A stretch of DNA of 17,135 nucleotides from DATAWK01 sp036267255 (GTDB lineage Bacteria; Acidobacteriota; Terriglobia; Terriglobales; Acidobacteriaceae), in assembly GCA_036267255.1 (NCBI GenBank), contig DATAWK010000021.1, forward strand, positions 1 through 17,135, written 5' to 3'. Made by a program: the position numbers and the translations under genes. Every line of letters starts with the position of its first letter. Position 1 is the first letter of the stretch. Of the stretch, positions 1 through 7,748 are shown in pieces. The notes below the pieces were generated by a model. It was not told where the DNA came from. It saw nothing but the letters and a program-made list of their open reading frames with translations, and did no database searches.

Positions 1-71
1 GTCTTCACCCCAGCCTCGTGCTGCTTCAGGATGCCAATGATCTGCTCTTCGCTGTACCGGCTCTTCTTCAT
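1..71 (-). CDS. IS3-family transposase OrfA, N-terminal fragment cut by the window edge
   Basis: The reading frame starts at ATG (69-71) and gives MKKSRYSEEQIIGILKQHEA followed by GVKT before the window ends. This is the characteristic opening of the helix-turn-helix OrfA of IS3-family elements (IS2/IS407-type), whose product binds the element ends and is joined by frameshifting to the DDE OrfB. An AG-rich Shine-Dalgarno (GGGAGGGCGGAGT) precedes the ATG. The rest of OrfA and all of OrfB lie to the left, so it cannot be said whether the element is intact. Confidence 0.85.
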   Translation of the reverse strand, partial: MKKSRYSEEQIIGILKQHEAGVK

Positions 72-141
72 ACTCCGCCCTCCCGTTCAATTTACGAGAG
101 AACTCCAGTTTTATCTGGCTGAGTTTTCCGGGGGCACGTCA
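1..141 (-). mobile_element. IS3-family insertion sequence, left end only
   Basis: The terminal sequence, read on the minus strand from 141, begins TGACGTGCCCCCGG and so has the TG...CA terminus and C-rich start usual for IS3-family (IS407-like) inverted repeats. About 70 bp further in, an orfA-type reading frame starts. The boundary at 141 is set by the terminal CA and by the point where the neighbouring 1039-codon gene stops looking like protein. Only this end is visible, so the target duplication (3-4 bp, starting CTC(T) at 142) cannot be confirmed. Confidence 0.75.
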
Positions 142-3100
142 CTCTGGTGAGCAGGTTCTGCAGAGATTGCTGAACGAATTCCCGCGGCACACTGTGGTGA
201 TCGTAATATGGGTCGACTACTGGCGCATAAAATGCAATCTCCAAATCGACATCATTGGCAGCATGTGCAACTGCCCACTGGGATATCATTCCCGTGATCG
301 CTAATTCGGACGAACCCGCTTTCGGAATATTGGCAGACGCTACAACGTTGAAGGACGCAGGCCCGAGGCCAGTTTGCGGATTCCACACCTGGAAATCGAT
401 TTCGTCGCTAGGGCTTATAAAATTCTGCTCCGTACCAAAAGAGCCAGCGAACCCCCCGATTTCTATTCGTTCGTCAGTCCACGATACGATGTAGAGAGTT
501 ACCTTGTCGGTTCCGGGATCTTTCGTCGAACCAGCATTCCATCTCTTACTTAAATTGCTGACTCGGATGTAATCGGAATCTCCTGTGTAAGCAGTTGTGG
601 TGCCAAAACCGCTTCCACTTATAGTGATGTTTTGCAGCTGCCGAGGCGACACTGCGGAGATCAAGCTAATGCTTGGGGCCGTTGTTGCAGGGTTCTCTGA
701 ACCTGGAATAGGTGTCCCCGCAATTGTGCCGCCCTCTTGGTTTGAAGCAATCTGACCTTGCGAAGATGCCGAAGTGTGGACGCCTTTTGCGAGCACCCAA
801 TCCCGTTGAATCCCTGATACGCGAAAGCCGGCCACCTCTCCATCAAAGCCGCCCTCATAGCGATGGTGCTGCCAGAAATGGGAGACTGTCTCTCCAATTG
901 CCGGCACGTCAAGGGGAGATTGCTGATTTCCGGCCCGGCCAAACGTCTGTGTGCGGCCGGGAGACGAGGCAACAATCTTTCCGTCCAACATGATGTACTG
1001 CCCGTCGCTACCGTAGCTGACACCAATGGCGTGCCATTCCCCAAATCTAAATTTGGTTTTCCGCGCCCCGGTCGCTGAGACCTGATTTACACCTTTAACC
1101 GTTGCCATCCAGATTGACAGTTCTCCGTCGCGCGTGACGAGTATCTTCGTTGTACCGGGCCAAGTAACATCTCCGCCTTGGACGTCGCTGGAAAAGATCA
1201 TTGCGTCATTCTGGTTCGGCATGAAGCGGTAGTTGTCATAGTGGTACCCGTCATTCACTTTGATCCAGAATTCCAGCGTCCCTTGAGCCGGAATGAGCCC
1301 AGGATACTCAATACGGCTCGAGTCGGCCGCCGAGAAAACAGCACCCTGGTTTCCAATTGCGTTCGTCCATCGGATGCCGGTTCCGGCGCCTATGGTGTTG
1401 CCAGCGAGTTTGTCTTCAACTGGCAATGTCGTCGACTTGAGGTTCAAAGGTTGGGGAATATTGTGCTCGACCGCAACTCCGGTACTGATAATCATCGCCG
1501 CAACAAGGGACCCGCTCGCCACCGCCCATACCTTCATGCGCGCGTTTCCAGCGAGCCTCGCGATTAATAGAGGCTTGGCCCAGAAGAATAAGAATGCGGA
1601 CGCAATCTCAGCCCAGGCGACCGCAGAGTAGCCGACCAATGTTGTGCGCATGAATGCGGTTTGGACAATTGAGGCGAGGAAGAAGCCGCCGACCCCTCCG
1701 CCCCACTTGCCTGCCACCGCGCAGACAACCACGAGTGCAATCGCACCTACCAGGCCCGCGACTTGCGTGACGGGGTATGCAAGCAGGGAAGGCATCAAAT
1801 GGTAGATCACCAGTCCAAGGATCACTCCCAACGGTATGCCGGCCCAGAACACCTGCTTTCTCCAACGCGAAAGAAGCACGCTTTGTAACTCAATTGAACA
1901 TTCCACACGCACCGATTCCCGGCCGCCGTTGGAATTGAGGGCGATGGCTCCAACGTAATGAAGCCCCAGGTCAAGTTTAGATGTGTCGACTGTAAACGCG
2001 ATCTCTTGGTGGTGCCGGCGCGCATCAAGTTCTGATTTAGAAACGATGAGCCAGTCTGGATGAGAGGAGTGAATCGAGCCCGCGAGCACTCCACCGCCGC
2101 GGTTATCGACACTGAAAGTGCAGTGGCGGCGATCCCCACGGCTGAGGACTCCCAGGGAGAATGAAGTCTGACTGACAACTAGCTGCGGACTGTCCGTACC
2201 AATTACAGGAACGCCCACCTCGGGCCGTGCAACAACGGGCACAGACGAAGGCTGCCCTTCCATGGACCCTGTTTCCCTGAGTGCGTTCTGGATCAGTTCT
2301 TCAGCTCTGTCCCGGCGAATGCCCAAGTCGCGCGCCTGCTCCAACAGATCGTTCTTCTCTGTCGAGGTGAGTACCTTATCTCGAAGCGTAAAGTTGACAA
2401 ACTCGCGGAATTTCTCCTCGGCAGCCCTTGCGCCCGCAAGTTCCAATTGCCGATCGTATGCCGCTTTCGTGTCCACGTCGCTCAGAACGGCAAAAGCATG
2501 TTGGAGGTTCTCCTCCGCGGTCTTGATGAACGGAACGAGTTCAATGATCAGCGGATTGTTCTTGCCCCCATGTGCCTGTGCCCCTCTCTGTCGCCACCAG
2601 TTCGCCCTTGCTCTGTGTGCTACGGCAACTTCCGCCGCCGTTATATGCTCATGCGCATTGAGCCCGAGCCGCTCATAGTGAGTGATCTGTTTTTCAACAG
2701 CAGTTCTCCAACCACCCTTCCTGTATTTGTCCGCGTCGAACGGTTCCAGGCTCCTCCGGTCCGTCCTAGGCTGTTCGTATCCCCGCTTGAATAGGATCTC
2801 CCACGAAAAGCGCCCACCGCTGTTCTCGGCGCACGCGGATTCTAAGGACCCATCAGAGCACCAAAAGATTGCTTGCAGGGAGCCTAGTGTCTTAGTTTGG
2901 TCGAGCCAGTCAAGGAAATCGCCGTTGTCGCTCAACGGAGCCAGGACAACCCCTGTTGGGTAAGGCTCGCTCCCATCGACTGCGTCTCCCAATGTGAACT
3001 TGAGCGGCACCTTGTCCGCAAGGACAAAATAGTCTTGCGATAGGCCTCCATCCTTACGCTTTGGAATCGGCCTAGAGTCATTACTTGTCTGCCGGATGAT

Positions 3101-3211
3101 ACCCGATGGCCGAATAGGGCCGGTATATTTGTCACCTGCACCAAGAACGAATGTACTAGCGCTTCGCGCGATTGACTCTAATCTTGCAAATCGATCAGCG
3201 AGCTCTTCCAT
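92..3211 (-). CDS. Large membrane protein with degenerate J-like domain, LamG-like and IPT/TIG-like regions; 3' end replaced by IS3
   Basis: The open frame has 1039 codons. Residues 1-175 match no family I recognise. Residues ~178-256 resemble a J domain (HYERLGL at the start, AVLSDVDTKAAYDRQL at the end), but the HPD tripeptide needed to stimulate Hsp70 ATPase is absent. A short helical segment follows (~265-312). Residues ~341-442 look like a beta-sandwich, and there are about five hydrophobic segments between ~453 and 583. Residues ~620-805 resemble a LamG/concanavalin-type lectin fold (TLEFWIKVNDG, GEWHAIGVSY, GGFDGEVAGFRV). Residues ~846-955 resemble an IPT/TIG domain. The last native stretch, ~970-1024 (QWAVAHAANDVDLEIAFYAP), looks like the start of an NTF2-like domain. 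Residues 1025-1039 are encoded by IS sequence, so the native C-terminus is lost. GGAGG lies 9 nt before the ATG, and the gene begins 31 nt after the Hsp70 stop. The J-like N-terminus is probably cytoplasmic and the lectin-like part possibly exported; topology is inferred. Confidence 0.75.
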   Translation of the reverse strand: MEELADRFARLESIARSASTFVLGAGDKYTGPIRPSGIIRQTSNDSRPIPKRKDGGLSQDYFVLADKVPLKFTLGDAVDGSEPYPTGVVLAPLSDNGDFLDWLDQTKTLGSLQAIFWCSDGSLESACAENSGGRFSWEILFKRGYEQPRTDRRSLEPFDADKYRKGGWRTAVEKQITHYERLGLNAHEHITAAEVAVAHRARANWWRQRGAQAHGGKNNPLIIELVPFIKTAEENLQHAFAVLSDVDTKAAYDRQLELAGARAAEEKFREFVNFTLRDKVLTSTEKNDLLEQARDLGIRRDRAEELIQNALRETGSMEGQPSSVPVVARPEVGVPVIGTDSPQLVVSQTSFSLGVLSRGDRRHCTFSVDNRGGGVLAGSIHSSHPDWLIVSKSELDARRHHQEIAFTVDTSKLDLGLHYVGAIALNSNGGRESVRVECSIELQSVLLSRWRKQVFWAGIPLGVILGLVIYHLMPSLLAYPVTQVAGLVGAIALVVVCAVAGKWGGGVGGFFLASIVQTAFMRTTLVGYSAVAWAEIASAFLFFWAKPLLIARLAGNARMKVWAVASGSLVAAMIISTGVAVEHNIPQPLNLKSTTLPVEDKLAGNTIGAGTGIRWTNAIGNQGAVFSAADSSRIEYPGLIPAQGTLEFWIKVNDGYHYDNYRFMPNQNDAMIFSSDVQGGDVTWPGTTKILVTRDGELSIWMATVKGVNQVSATGARKTKFRFGEWHAIGVSYGSDGQYIMLDGKIVASSPGRTQTFGRAGNQQSPLDVPAIGETVSHFWQHHRYEGGFDGEVAGFRVSGIQRDWVLAKGVHTSASSQGQIASNQEGGTIAGTPIPGSENPATTAPSISLISAVSPRQLQNITISGSGFGTTTAYTGDSDYIRVSNLSKRWNAGSTKDPGTDKVTLYIVSWTDERIEIGGFAGSFGTEQNFISPSDEIDFQVWNPQTGLGPASFNVVASANIPKAGSSELAITGMISQWAVAHAANDVDLEIAFYAPVVDPYYDHHSVPREFVQQSLQNLLTRVTCPRKTQPDKTGVLS

Positions 3212-3242
3212 CCCTTCCGACCTCCGACACGAAGAACCTAAC

Positions 3243-4841
3243 CTAGCTGCTAACCGACATTTTTGCCATATTCTGCACTGCGGCTTCTCGCTGCGCCGCG
3301 CTCAACCCACCTGGCCGCTCTACCTTTACCGTTATCGATCGCCCGGAAGGCACATGCTTCGCGTACACATCAAGCATCCCATCGGCGCTGTACTGGTAGG
3401 TCACCGCGATTGGGCTCCCCTGCGGTGATGGAGGAATATCACTGATAGCTCCTTCGCCAATCTTTGTTGCCTCATCCACGGCGCAGGTGTCGTCAGATCC
3501 CATCTCGCCACCTTCCATCACCGTGATCTGCACTCCGCGCTGATTTGCCGTTACGGTATGAAATGTTTTGGTAACCTCATGCGGCACAGGCGTGAACTTC
3601 GGAATCATGAGGAAGTTTCGCAGTTCCGTACCATCGCGCAGTGCATCTGTCCCCAGGTTGAAGCTCGTCACCTTCTGAATCTCCAATCCCGGTGGAATCC
3701 ATTTCCGCGCATCCTTTTGCGCTGTCCCTTGTACCGCTGCCAGTAGGAGGCCCTGCCACGCTGCTCCGTCCGCCACGCACTCATCAGGATTCAGCTCCAT
3801 CGACGGCGCTTTTCCTGTCACCTCTCGTACCATGTTCGGGATCATGGGCATCCGCGTCGATCCGCCCACGAGCAATATAGTGTCAATCCCACTCCACTCC
3901 AGGCCCGCCTCCGTCAGCACGATGTCGCATAGCATACGGCACTTTCCCACCATATCCCGTGTCAGTTCCTCGAACTTTTCCCGCGTAATCTCGACCGTCA
4001 GAGCGTTTCCTGCGTGATTGCAAACCACCTTGGCGCTGCCCCTTTTCGACAGAGTCTCCTTCAGAGAAATCGCCCGTAATTGCAAATCCTGGTAACTGGC
4101 ATTGTCGCTCAAAGGGTCACCCCCGTACTTAGCTGAGAATTCTCCGGCAACGTGCTTGATCAGCGCGTCGTCCCAGTCCTTCCCACCCAGACGGTGATCC
4201 CCGTTCACCGCTAACTCCCTGATCTTTCTGTCTTTCACTTCAAGGATTGCTACGTCGAATGTCCCGCCGCCCAAATCGAATACAAACACCTTCTGGTCGC
4301 GGTCGAGCTTATCCAGTCCGTAGGCTAGAGCCGCCGCCACAGGCTCATCTAGGACCGCCAAAACGTTGAACCCGGCCAAAACGCCTGCTTCTTTTGTCGC
4401 TGCTCGCTCGTTGTCCCCGAAGTACGCCGGGCATGTAATGACCGCGTCCTTCAGCGCCACACCTAGTCGCTCTTCGGCGTCCATCTTCAGCTTCTTTAAA
4501 ATGAAAGCTGAAATTTCCTGCGCGCTGTATTTCTTCCCGTAAAACGCCCGGCTCCACCCGGCGAACTCTACCTCACCATCTTTCGCCGCGTCTTCCAGCG
4601 GCTTGCCCATTTCGCGTTTCACGAACTCCACCACACGATCAGCATCGGCCACAGCGCTCTGCTTCGCCAGCTTGCCCACAACCACGTTCGTTGGCCCCTC
4701 GAATAGCACCACCGAGGGTGTGATCCGGTCTTGGTCGGGGCTGGGAATCACCTCCGCCTTTCCCGTGTCCGGATTTACGTAGGCAATAGCCGAGAAAGTT
4801 GTTCCCAGGTCAATCCCCACAACGGGGCTATTCGTCAACAT
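3243..4841 (-). CDS. Hsp70 (DnaK-like) chaperone lacking the C-terminal lid
   Basis: The 532-residue protein carries all three Hsp70 signatures: IDLGTTFS at 10-17, FDLGGGTFDVAILEV near 188-202, and LLVGGSTRMPMI near 323-334. Residues expected for ATP hydrolysis are in place: D11, K75 in VEFVKREMG, E166 in LDEPVAAALAYGL, and T194. Residues ~390-506 read as a substrate-binding beta domain (VTSFNLGTD, PVPHEVTKTFHT, DGMLDVYAKH). It then ends after ~25 residues, about 100 short of DnaK, so the helical lid is missing. The usual VLLLD interdomain linker is not recognisable; LEIQKV stands in that place. It lies 3 nt after the GrpE-like gene, indicating translational coupling, and GGGGAGGG precedes the ATG. 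This is most likely a specialised paralogue, not the housekeeping DnaK. Partners are expected to be the flanking GrpE-like and J-like proteins. Confidence 0.93.
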   Translation of the reverse strand: MLTNSPVVGIDLGTTFSAIAYVNPDTGKAEVIPSPDQDRITPSVVLFEGPTNVVVGKLAKQSAVADADRVVEFVKREMGKPLEDAAKDGEVEFAGWSRAFYGKKYSAQEISAFILKKLKMDAEERLGVALKDAVITCPAYFGDNERAATKEAGVLAGFNVLAVLDEPVAAALAYGLDKLDRDQKVFVFDLGGGTFDVAILEVKDRKIRELAVNGDHRLGGKDWDDALIKHVAGEFSAKYGGDPLSDNASYQDLQLRAISLKETLSKRGSAKVVCNHAGNALTVEITREKFEELTRDMVGKCRMLCDIVLTEAGLEWSGIDTILLVGGSTRMPMIPNMVREVTGKAPSMELNPDECVADGAAWQGLLLAAVQGTAQKDARKWIPPGLEIQKVTSFNLGTDALRDGTELRNFLMIPKFTPVPHEVTKTFHTVTANQRGVQITVMEGGEMGSDDTCAVDEATKIGEGAISDIPPSPQGSPIAVTYQYSADGMLDVYAKHVPSGRSITVKVERPGGLSAAQREAAVQNMAKMSVSS

Positions 4842-4844
4842 GGC

Positions 4845-5459
4845 TTACTCACCCTCCCCTTTGAGTGTTGCATCGAATTTGCCGATCACGACGTCCGCGG
4901 GTCGCAAAACGCGCTCCCCTACAGCAAACCCCGCTCGAATTACTTCACGAATCTGGTTGTCTTCTTCGGGGTTCGCGGTCGCCACCGTCTTCACAGCCCT
5001 GTGCCTTTGCCTGTCTAGCTTCGTCCCGGTTTCTTCCAGCTTCTGCACATCTCGGCGCAGCAAAATCTCCAAGAGCTCAGCCTCCAAAACGCTAAGGCGA
5101 TTCTCGAACGCTTCATTCGACTGGCGCGTCGAACTGCTGACCCACGTGCGCGTTTGTTGGAGGCTGTCAAATAATAGGATCAGGTCAATAAATATCGGGC
5201 GCGTTGCCCGTTCTACAGCCTCGTCGCTCATCTGCCCAATCTTGCCTGCAAGGTCTACAAGAAGGTTGTGGCTTGACTTCAAAAGATCGGATTGCGCTGT
5301 GAGTGTTGCGCCAATTGAGGCAAGTTGCTCGCCAGTAACTCGGGGTTGGGCATCATCCCTCAGCGCTCCAGCAGGTTCGGCAAGAGCTGCCACTGAAGGC
5401 GGCTCGCTAGAATCCGAAATGACAGCTTCGGTCGCTGTGTCCCGGTTCACTTCATCCAT
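4845..5459 (-). CDS. Divergent GrpE-like nucleotide-exchange factor
   Basis: The 204-residue protein has a low-complexity acidic N-terminus, a long helical region (~42-160), and a C-terminal segment PEEDNQIREVIRAGFAVGER followed by VLRPADVVIGK (~164-194). That segment matches the GrpE beta-wing pattern (G-Y/F-x-x-G-x-R-V-L-R-P-A-x-V-x-V). An internal helix, IFIDLILLFDSLQQTR (~89-104), corresponds to the GrpE L-L-P-V-x-D-x-L-x-R-A region. GrpE releases ADP from Hsp70, and the coupled Hsp70 gene 3 nt downstream is the obvious partner. Overall similarity is weak outside these two blocks. GGAG lies about 9 nt before the ATG. The alternative, an unrelated coiled-coil protein, is unlikely given the C-terminal motif and the neighbour. 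Confidence 0.85.
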   Translation of the reverse strand: MDEVNRDTATEAVISDSSEPPSVAALAEPAGALRDDAQPRVTGEQLASIGATLTAQSDLLKSSHNLLVDLAGKIGQMSDEAVERATRPIFIDLILLFDSLQQTRTWVSSSTRQSNEAFENRLSVLEAELLEILLRRDVQKLEETGTKLDRQRHRAVKTVATANPEEDNQIREVIRAGFAVGERVLRPADVVIGKFDATLKGEGE

Positions 5460-5516
5460 GATTCCGTCTCCAGCCTTGTTCCGCAGACTCGACCGTTGTT
5501 CGACGAAGCCGGCTGC

Positions 5517-5705
5517 CTACCGTCGGAATAAGTCGGCAACGGCGTTTGTAATGTCGCGGCCCAGATAGCCAATTGCATCGCCGACCAATTCAGTCTTTCC
5601 GTGTGCAACATACCACAATGACTGTGCCCCACAGGCAAGGGAATAACCGGTGATTTTGAAGAACAAAAGTATCAGCCTAAAGAACAGCTTGAAAGGATCC
5701 AGCAT
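5517..5705 (-). CDS. Small membrane protein of unknown function in the Hsp70 cluster
   Basis: The 62-residue protein starts MLDPFKLFFRLILLFFKITG and continues with a second moderately hydrophobic stretch and an amphipathic tail ending NAVADLFRR. One N-terminal membrane segment (~5-30) is evident. The start at 5705 has GGGGA about 5 nt upstream; an in-frame ATG 12 codons further upstream adds only a hydrophilic, unlikely leader. The gene is co-oriented with the GrpE-like gene, 57 nt downstream. I do not recognise a family. Placement suggests it may anchor or modulate the chaperone proteins at the membrane, but that is inference from position only. Confidence 0.55.
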   Translation of the reverse strand: MLDPFKLFFRLILLFFKITGYSLACGAQSLWYVAHGKTELVGDAIGYLGRDITNAVADLFRR

Positions 5706-5858
5706 ACATTCCCCGTCACCTGTGTTCGAGCCGTGCTGCATCCATCAGTGAAGATCTCTTCCGCAAGAAGGCGCCGAATCCTTAGCTTGACAAAGTGCGC
5801 GCCGTGCCTCGGCCACGGGCGCAGGTCTGTTCCTCCCATTCAGCGCACAGCCTGCATC
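5706..5858 (-). other. 153-bp spacer inside the gene run, nothing recognised
   Basis: This stretch separates the 49-aa Cys-rich gene from the 62-aa membrane gene. On the minus strand an ATG with a good upstream purine run (AATGGGAGGAACAG) opens a frame of ~50 codons that runs into the next gene in another frame, but its product has no protein-like features that I trust. It could hold an internal promoter. I see no clear -35/-10 pair or terminator. Confidence 0.3.
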
Positions 5859-6008
5859 CTATTTCTTCCCCATTTTGTAGAGGCAGAGTTTACAAACACT
5901 GTCCTTGCTACACGTGCTCTTGTCATGGACAAACTTGCCGCATATTTTGCACTTGGACCCACCCTCAAACAGACCGAACTCCTTGTCGCAAACAACGCAT
6001 TTAGCCAT
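5859..6008 (-). CDS. 49-residue Cys/His-rich zinc-binding protein (treble-clef-like)
   Basis: The frame encodes MAKCVVCDKEFGLFEGGSKC followed by KICGKFVHDKSTCSKDSVCK and LCLYKMGKK. Metal ligands are C4-x2-C7, C20-x2-C23, H28, C33, and C39-x2-C42. That is enough for two zinc ions in a cross-brace or treble-clef arrangement like small RING/FYVE-type folds. GGGGGAGG lies about 5 nt before the ATG, the best Shine-Dalgarno in the window, which strongly supports expression. The gene lies between the degenerate DnaJ-finger ORF and the small membrane protein, all co-oriented. The function is unknown. Binding to another protein in the chaperone cluster is a reasonable inference because no DNA-binding feature is visible. 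Confidence 0.8.
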   Translation of the reverse strand: MAKCVVCDKEFGLFEGGSKCKICGKFVHDKSTCSKDSVCKLCLYKMGKK

Positions 6009-6053
6009 TGCATCCTCCCCCTTTGTTGGTGATTCTTTAGCTAGACTCGCGGG

Positions 6054-6188
6054 TTACCAGGATGGAATAGATCCTCGTCCGCCGCAGCGCGGACGCATTT
6101 TCCTGCCTTTACTGCCTTTCCCCTGACGGTCGGGACAGGTCTTCTCACGTTCAGGACCCCGCTCGGGACCTCTTTCAAAACTCGGCAT
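6054..6188 (-). CDS. 44-residue DnaJ-zinc-finger-like ORF with two cysteines replaced by arginine
   Basis: The product reads MPSFERGPERGPEREKTCPD, RQGKGSKGRKMRPRCGGRGS, IPSW. It contains C18-P-D-R21-Q-G-K-G and R32-P-R-C35-G-G-R-G, which match the DnaJ repeat CxxCxGxG except that one Cys of each pair is Arg. Both Arg codons are CGT (6126-6128 and 6093-6095 on the plus strand), one transition away from TGT. The ATG at 6188 is preferred over the ATG at 6194 because GAGGAG is 7 nt upstream of it. It lies 31 nt after the stop of the double zinc-ribbon gene. It could be a decaying copy of the 8569-8736 type of finger, or a protein that no longer needs metal. Confidence 0.5.
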   Translation of the reverse strand: MPSFERGPERGPEREKTCPDRQGKGSKGRKMRPRCGGRGSIPSW

Positions 6189-6219
6189 CAGCATTCTCCT
6201 CTTATTGTTAACTGAGTGA

Positions 6220-7716
6220 CTAATTCAGACCTCTTAGTGCCTGCTCTACTTCCTTGAGTGTTTCTGCGCGGGCTTCCGATGACTCGTCTGACCCAAATTC
6301 CTCCGCTCGATCAATGCATGTACGGTATGTGGCCCTTGCATCAGAGATCAGCCCACACGCCGCCTGCAATCCTCCCGTGACGCCATACGTCGTTATCGAG
6401 GGCCAGAGGGCATTCGCTTGCTTGTAGCTGGCGACCGCGAGTGCGAGTTTCTCGTTGGATACATGCAAGAGAGCATACTTTTGCAAGAGGAGGCTCTTAG
6501 CGAGTTCATATCGGCACCAGAAATACGAGTCGCGAGTAGGGCACTTTGCCCATATAAACGGGTCAAGCCTCTCCACGGCTTCGAGGCTGGCGGCGGCCTG
6601 CTGAATCGGATCAGTGTACCGTCTACCCGCCCGCTGAATCATATTTGAAAGCTCGACGAAATCTTGCCCCCCGTCCGTGAACTGCTCGGCCTCGATCATC
6701 AATCTTACGGCTTGCTTCAGGCACTCCGACGATCTCAACGAATCTTCTCGCGAGGGAACTGGAATATTATTCTCAGAGAGTCTGGACTTCGCCCTTTCGA
6801 TCCACGCAACCGCTAAGCGGCTCCAATCATCGATCTCCGGATCGATCAAAATGCACAGATCAAGGGAACGTACGCCCTTCCATGTCCCGATGGCCCTTTC
6901 AGATTGGCCGCTTGCCCAATAGCATTCTCCCAAGATGGTCCGTGGCCAGGCCAGTTCGATTCGAACAGGCGAACTTCCTTCATACCTGCGAGCGATTAGG
7001 AGGAGGCTCTCAAGGAGAGTGATAGCTTCATGGTGTTGCCTGTTTTCAAAAAGCAGGTGAGCTAGCACGCCTCTGATGTACGTAAGGTCGCCAAAGAATT
7101 CGCTCCAAATCCTCATGGCGTTCTTGCGCTTCTCGTTCTCCGTGTCGCCGATGTAGTCATTGGGCAGAGATGGGCGGTACGCATTTCCGAGAATGTAGTA
7201 GAGCCACGGGTTCTCTTGAATATCGTCGGTTGCAAGTGATTGAAACTCATCCGGGAGGTAACCAGAGGCAACGTATCCGACATGGTGCTCGACCGGCAGA
7301 CGGAGATGCTCTGCATAGAACTTTCGGGATTGCAACAATGCCTGCTCTGCTTCTGCGAATTGCCCCAGTCGCGCATAGCAAGACATGGTAAGGACAGAGG
7401 CCACCGCCGCGTGCGACGGAAGCGGGTTCTTTTCGAGACAAGCCACGCAGACAGGCAAAATGTTTTCTGGAGACGAGTGCTTAACGAGCTGTTGAATCGC
7501 TACGACCAGATGATCAAGCGCGGTCGCATTCTCCTTGAGACTCGGGATACTCGCTGGAGTGCCACAATTCGTGCAGAAGTTCGCGCTTTGCGAGAGCGAC
7601 CGACCGCAGGAAGCGCAGTCAACAACTGAGATGGGACGGCCACAATTTGTGCAGAACCGCGTTCCGTTGTCAGCAACAAACCCACAGTTCGAGCAAGATA
7701 ATGTCGCCGCAAGCAT
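6220..7716 (-). CDS. Double zinc-ribbon protein with long alpha-helical (TPR-like) repeat region
   Basis: The 498-residue protein begins with two consecutive zinc ribbons: C8-x2-C11...C22-x2-C25 (SCSNCG, RFCTNCG) and C34-x2-C37...C48-x2-C51 (DCASCG, NFCTNCG). The rest (~65-495) is helical with alternating small and aromatic residues in TPR-like pairs (for example YARLGQFAEAEQALLQSRKF, GECYWASGQSERAIGTWKGV). There is no catalytic motif, signal peptide or membrane segment. AGGAG lies 6 nt before the ATG, and the gene starts 32 nt after the preceding zinc-ribbon gene. Ribbon plus TPR proteins generally act as scaffolds. Here it is likely an adaptor for the Hsp70-like machinery, since TPRs commonly hold chaperones; that role is inference. 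Confidence 0.85.
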   Translation of the reverse strand: MLAATLSCSNCGFVADNGTRFCTNCGRPISVVDCASCGRSLSQSANFCTNCGTPASIPSLKENATALDHLVVAIQQLVKHSSPENILPVCVACLEKNPLPSHAAVASVLTMSCYARLGQFAEAEQALLQSRKFYAEHLRLPVEHHVGYVASGYLPDEFQSLATDDIQENPWLYYILGNAYRPSLPNDYIGDTENEKRKNAMRIWSEFFGDLTYIRGVLAHLLFENRQHHEAITLLESLLLIARRYEGSSPVRIELAWPRTILGECYWASGQSERAIGTWKGVRSLDLCILIDPEIDDWSRLAVAWIERAKSRLSENNIPVPSREDSLRSSECLKQAVRLMIEAEQFTDGGQDFVELSNMIQRAGRRYTDPIQQAAASLEAVERLDPFIWAKCPTRDSYFWCRYELAKSLLLQKYALLHVSNEKLALAVASYKQANALWPSITTYGVTGGLQAACGLISDARATYRTCIDRAEEFGSDESSEARAETLKEVEQALRGLN

Positions 7717-7748
7717 GGCTACTCCTATTTCCGAATCCGCTGGTTAGA

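Noticed and set aside
4840..5568. A 242-codon plus-strand frame
   Set aside because: It is antisense to the GrpE-like gene, serine/arginine-rich, and has no domain; it is a codon-bias shadow.
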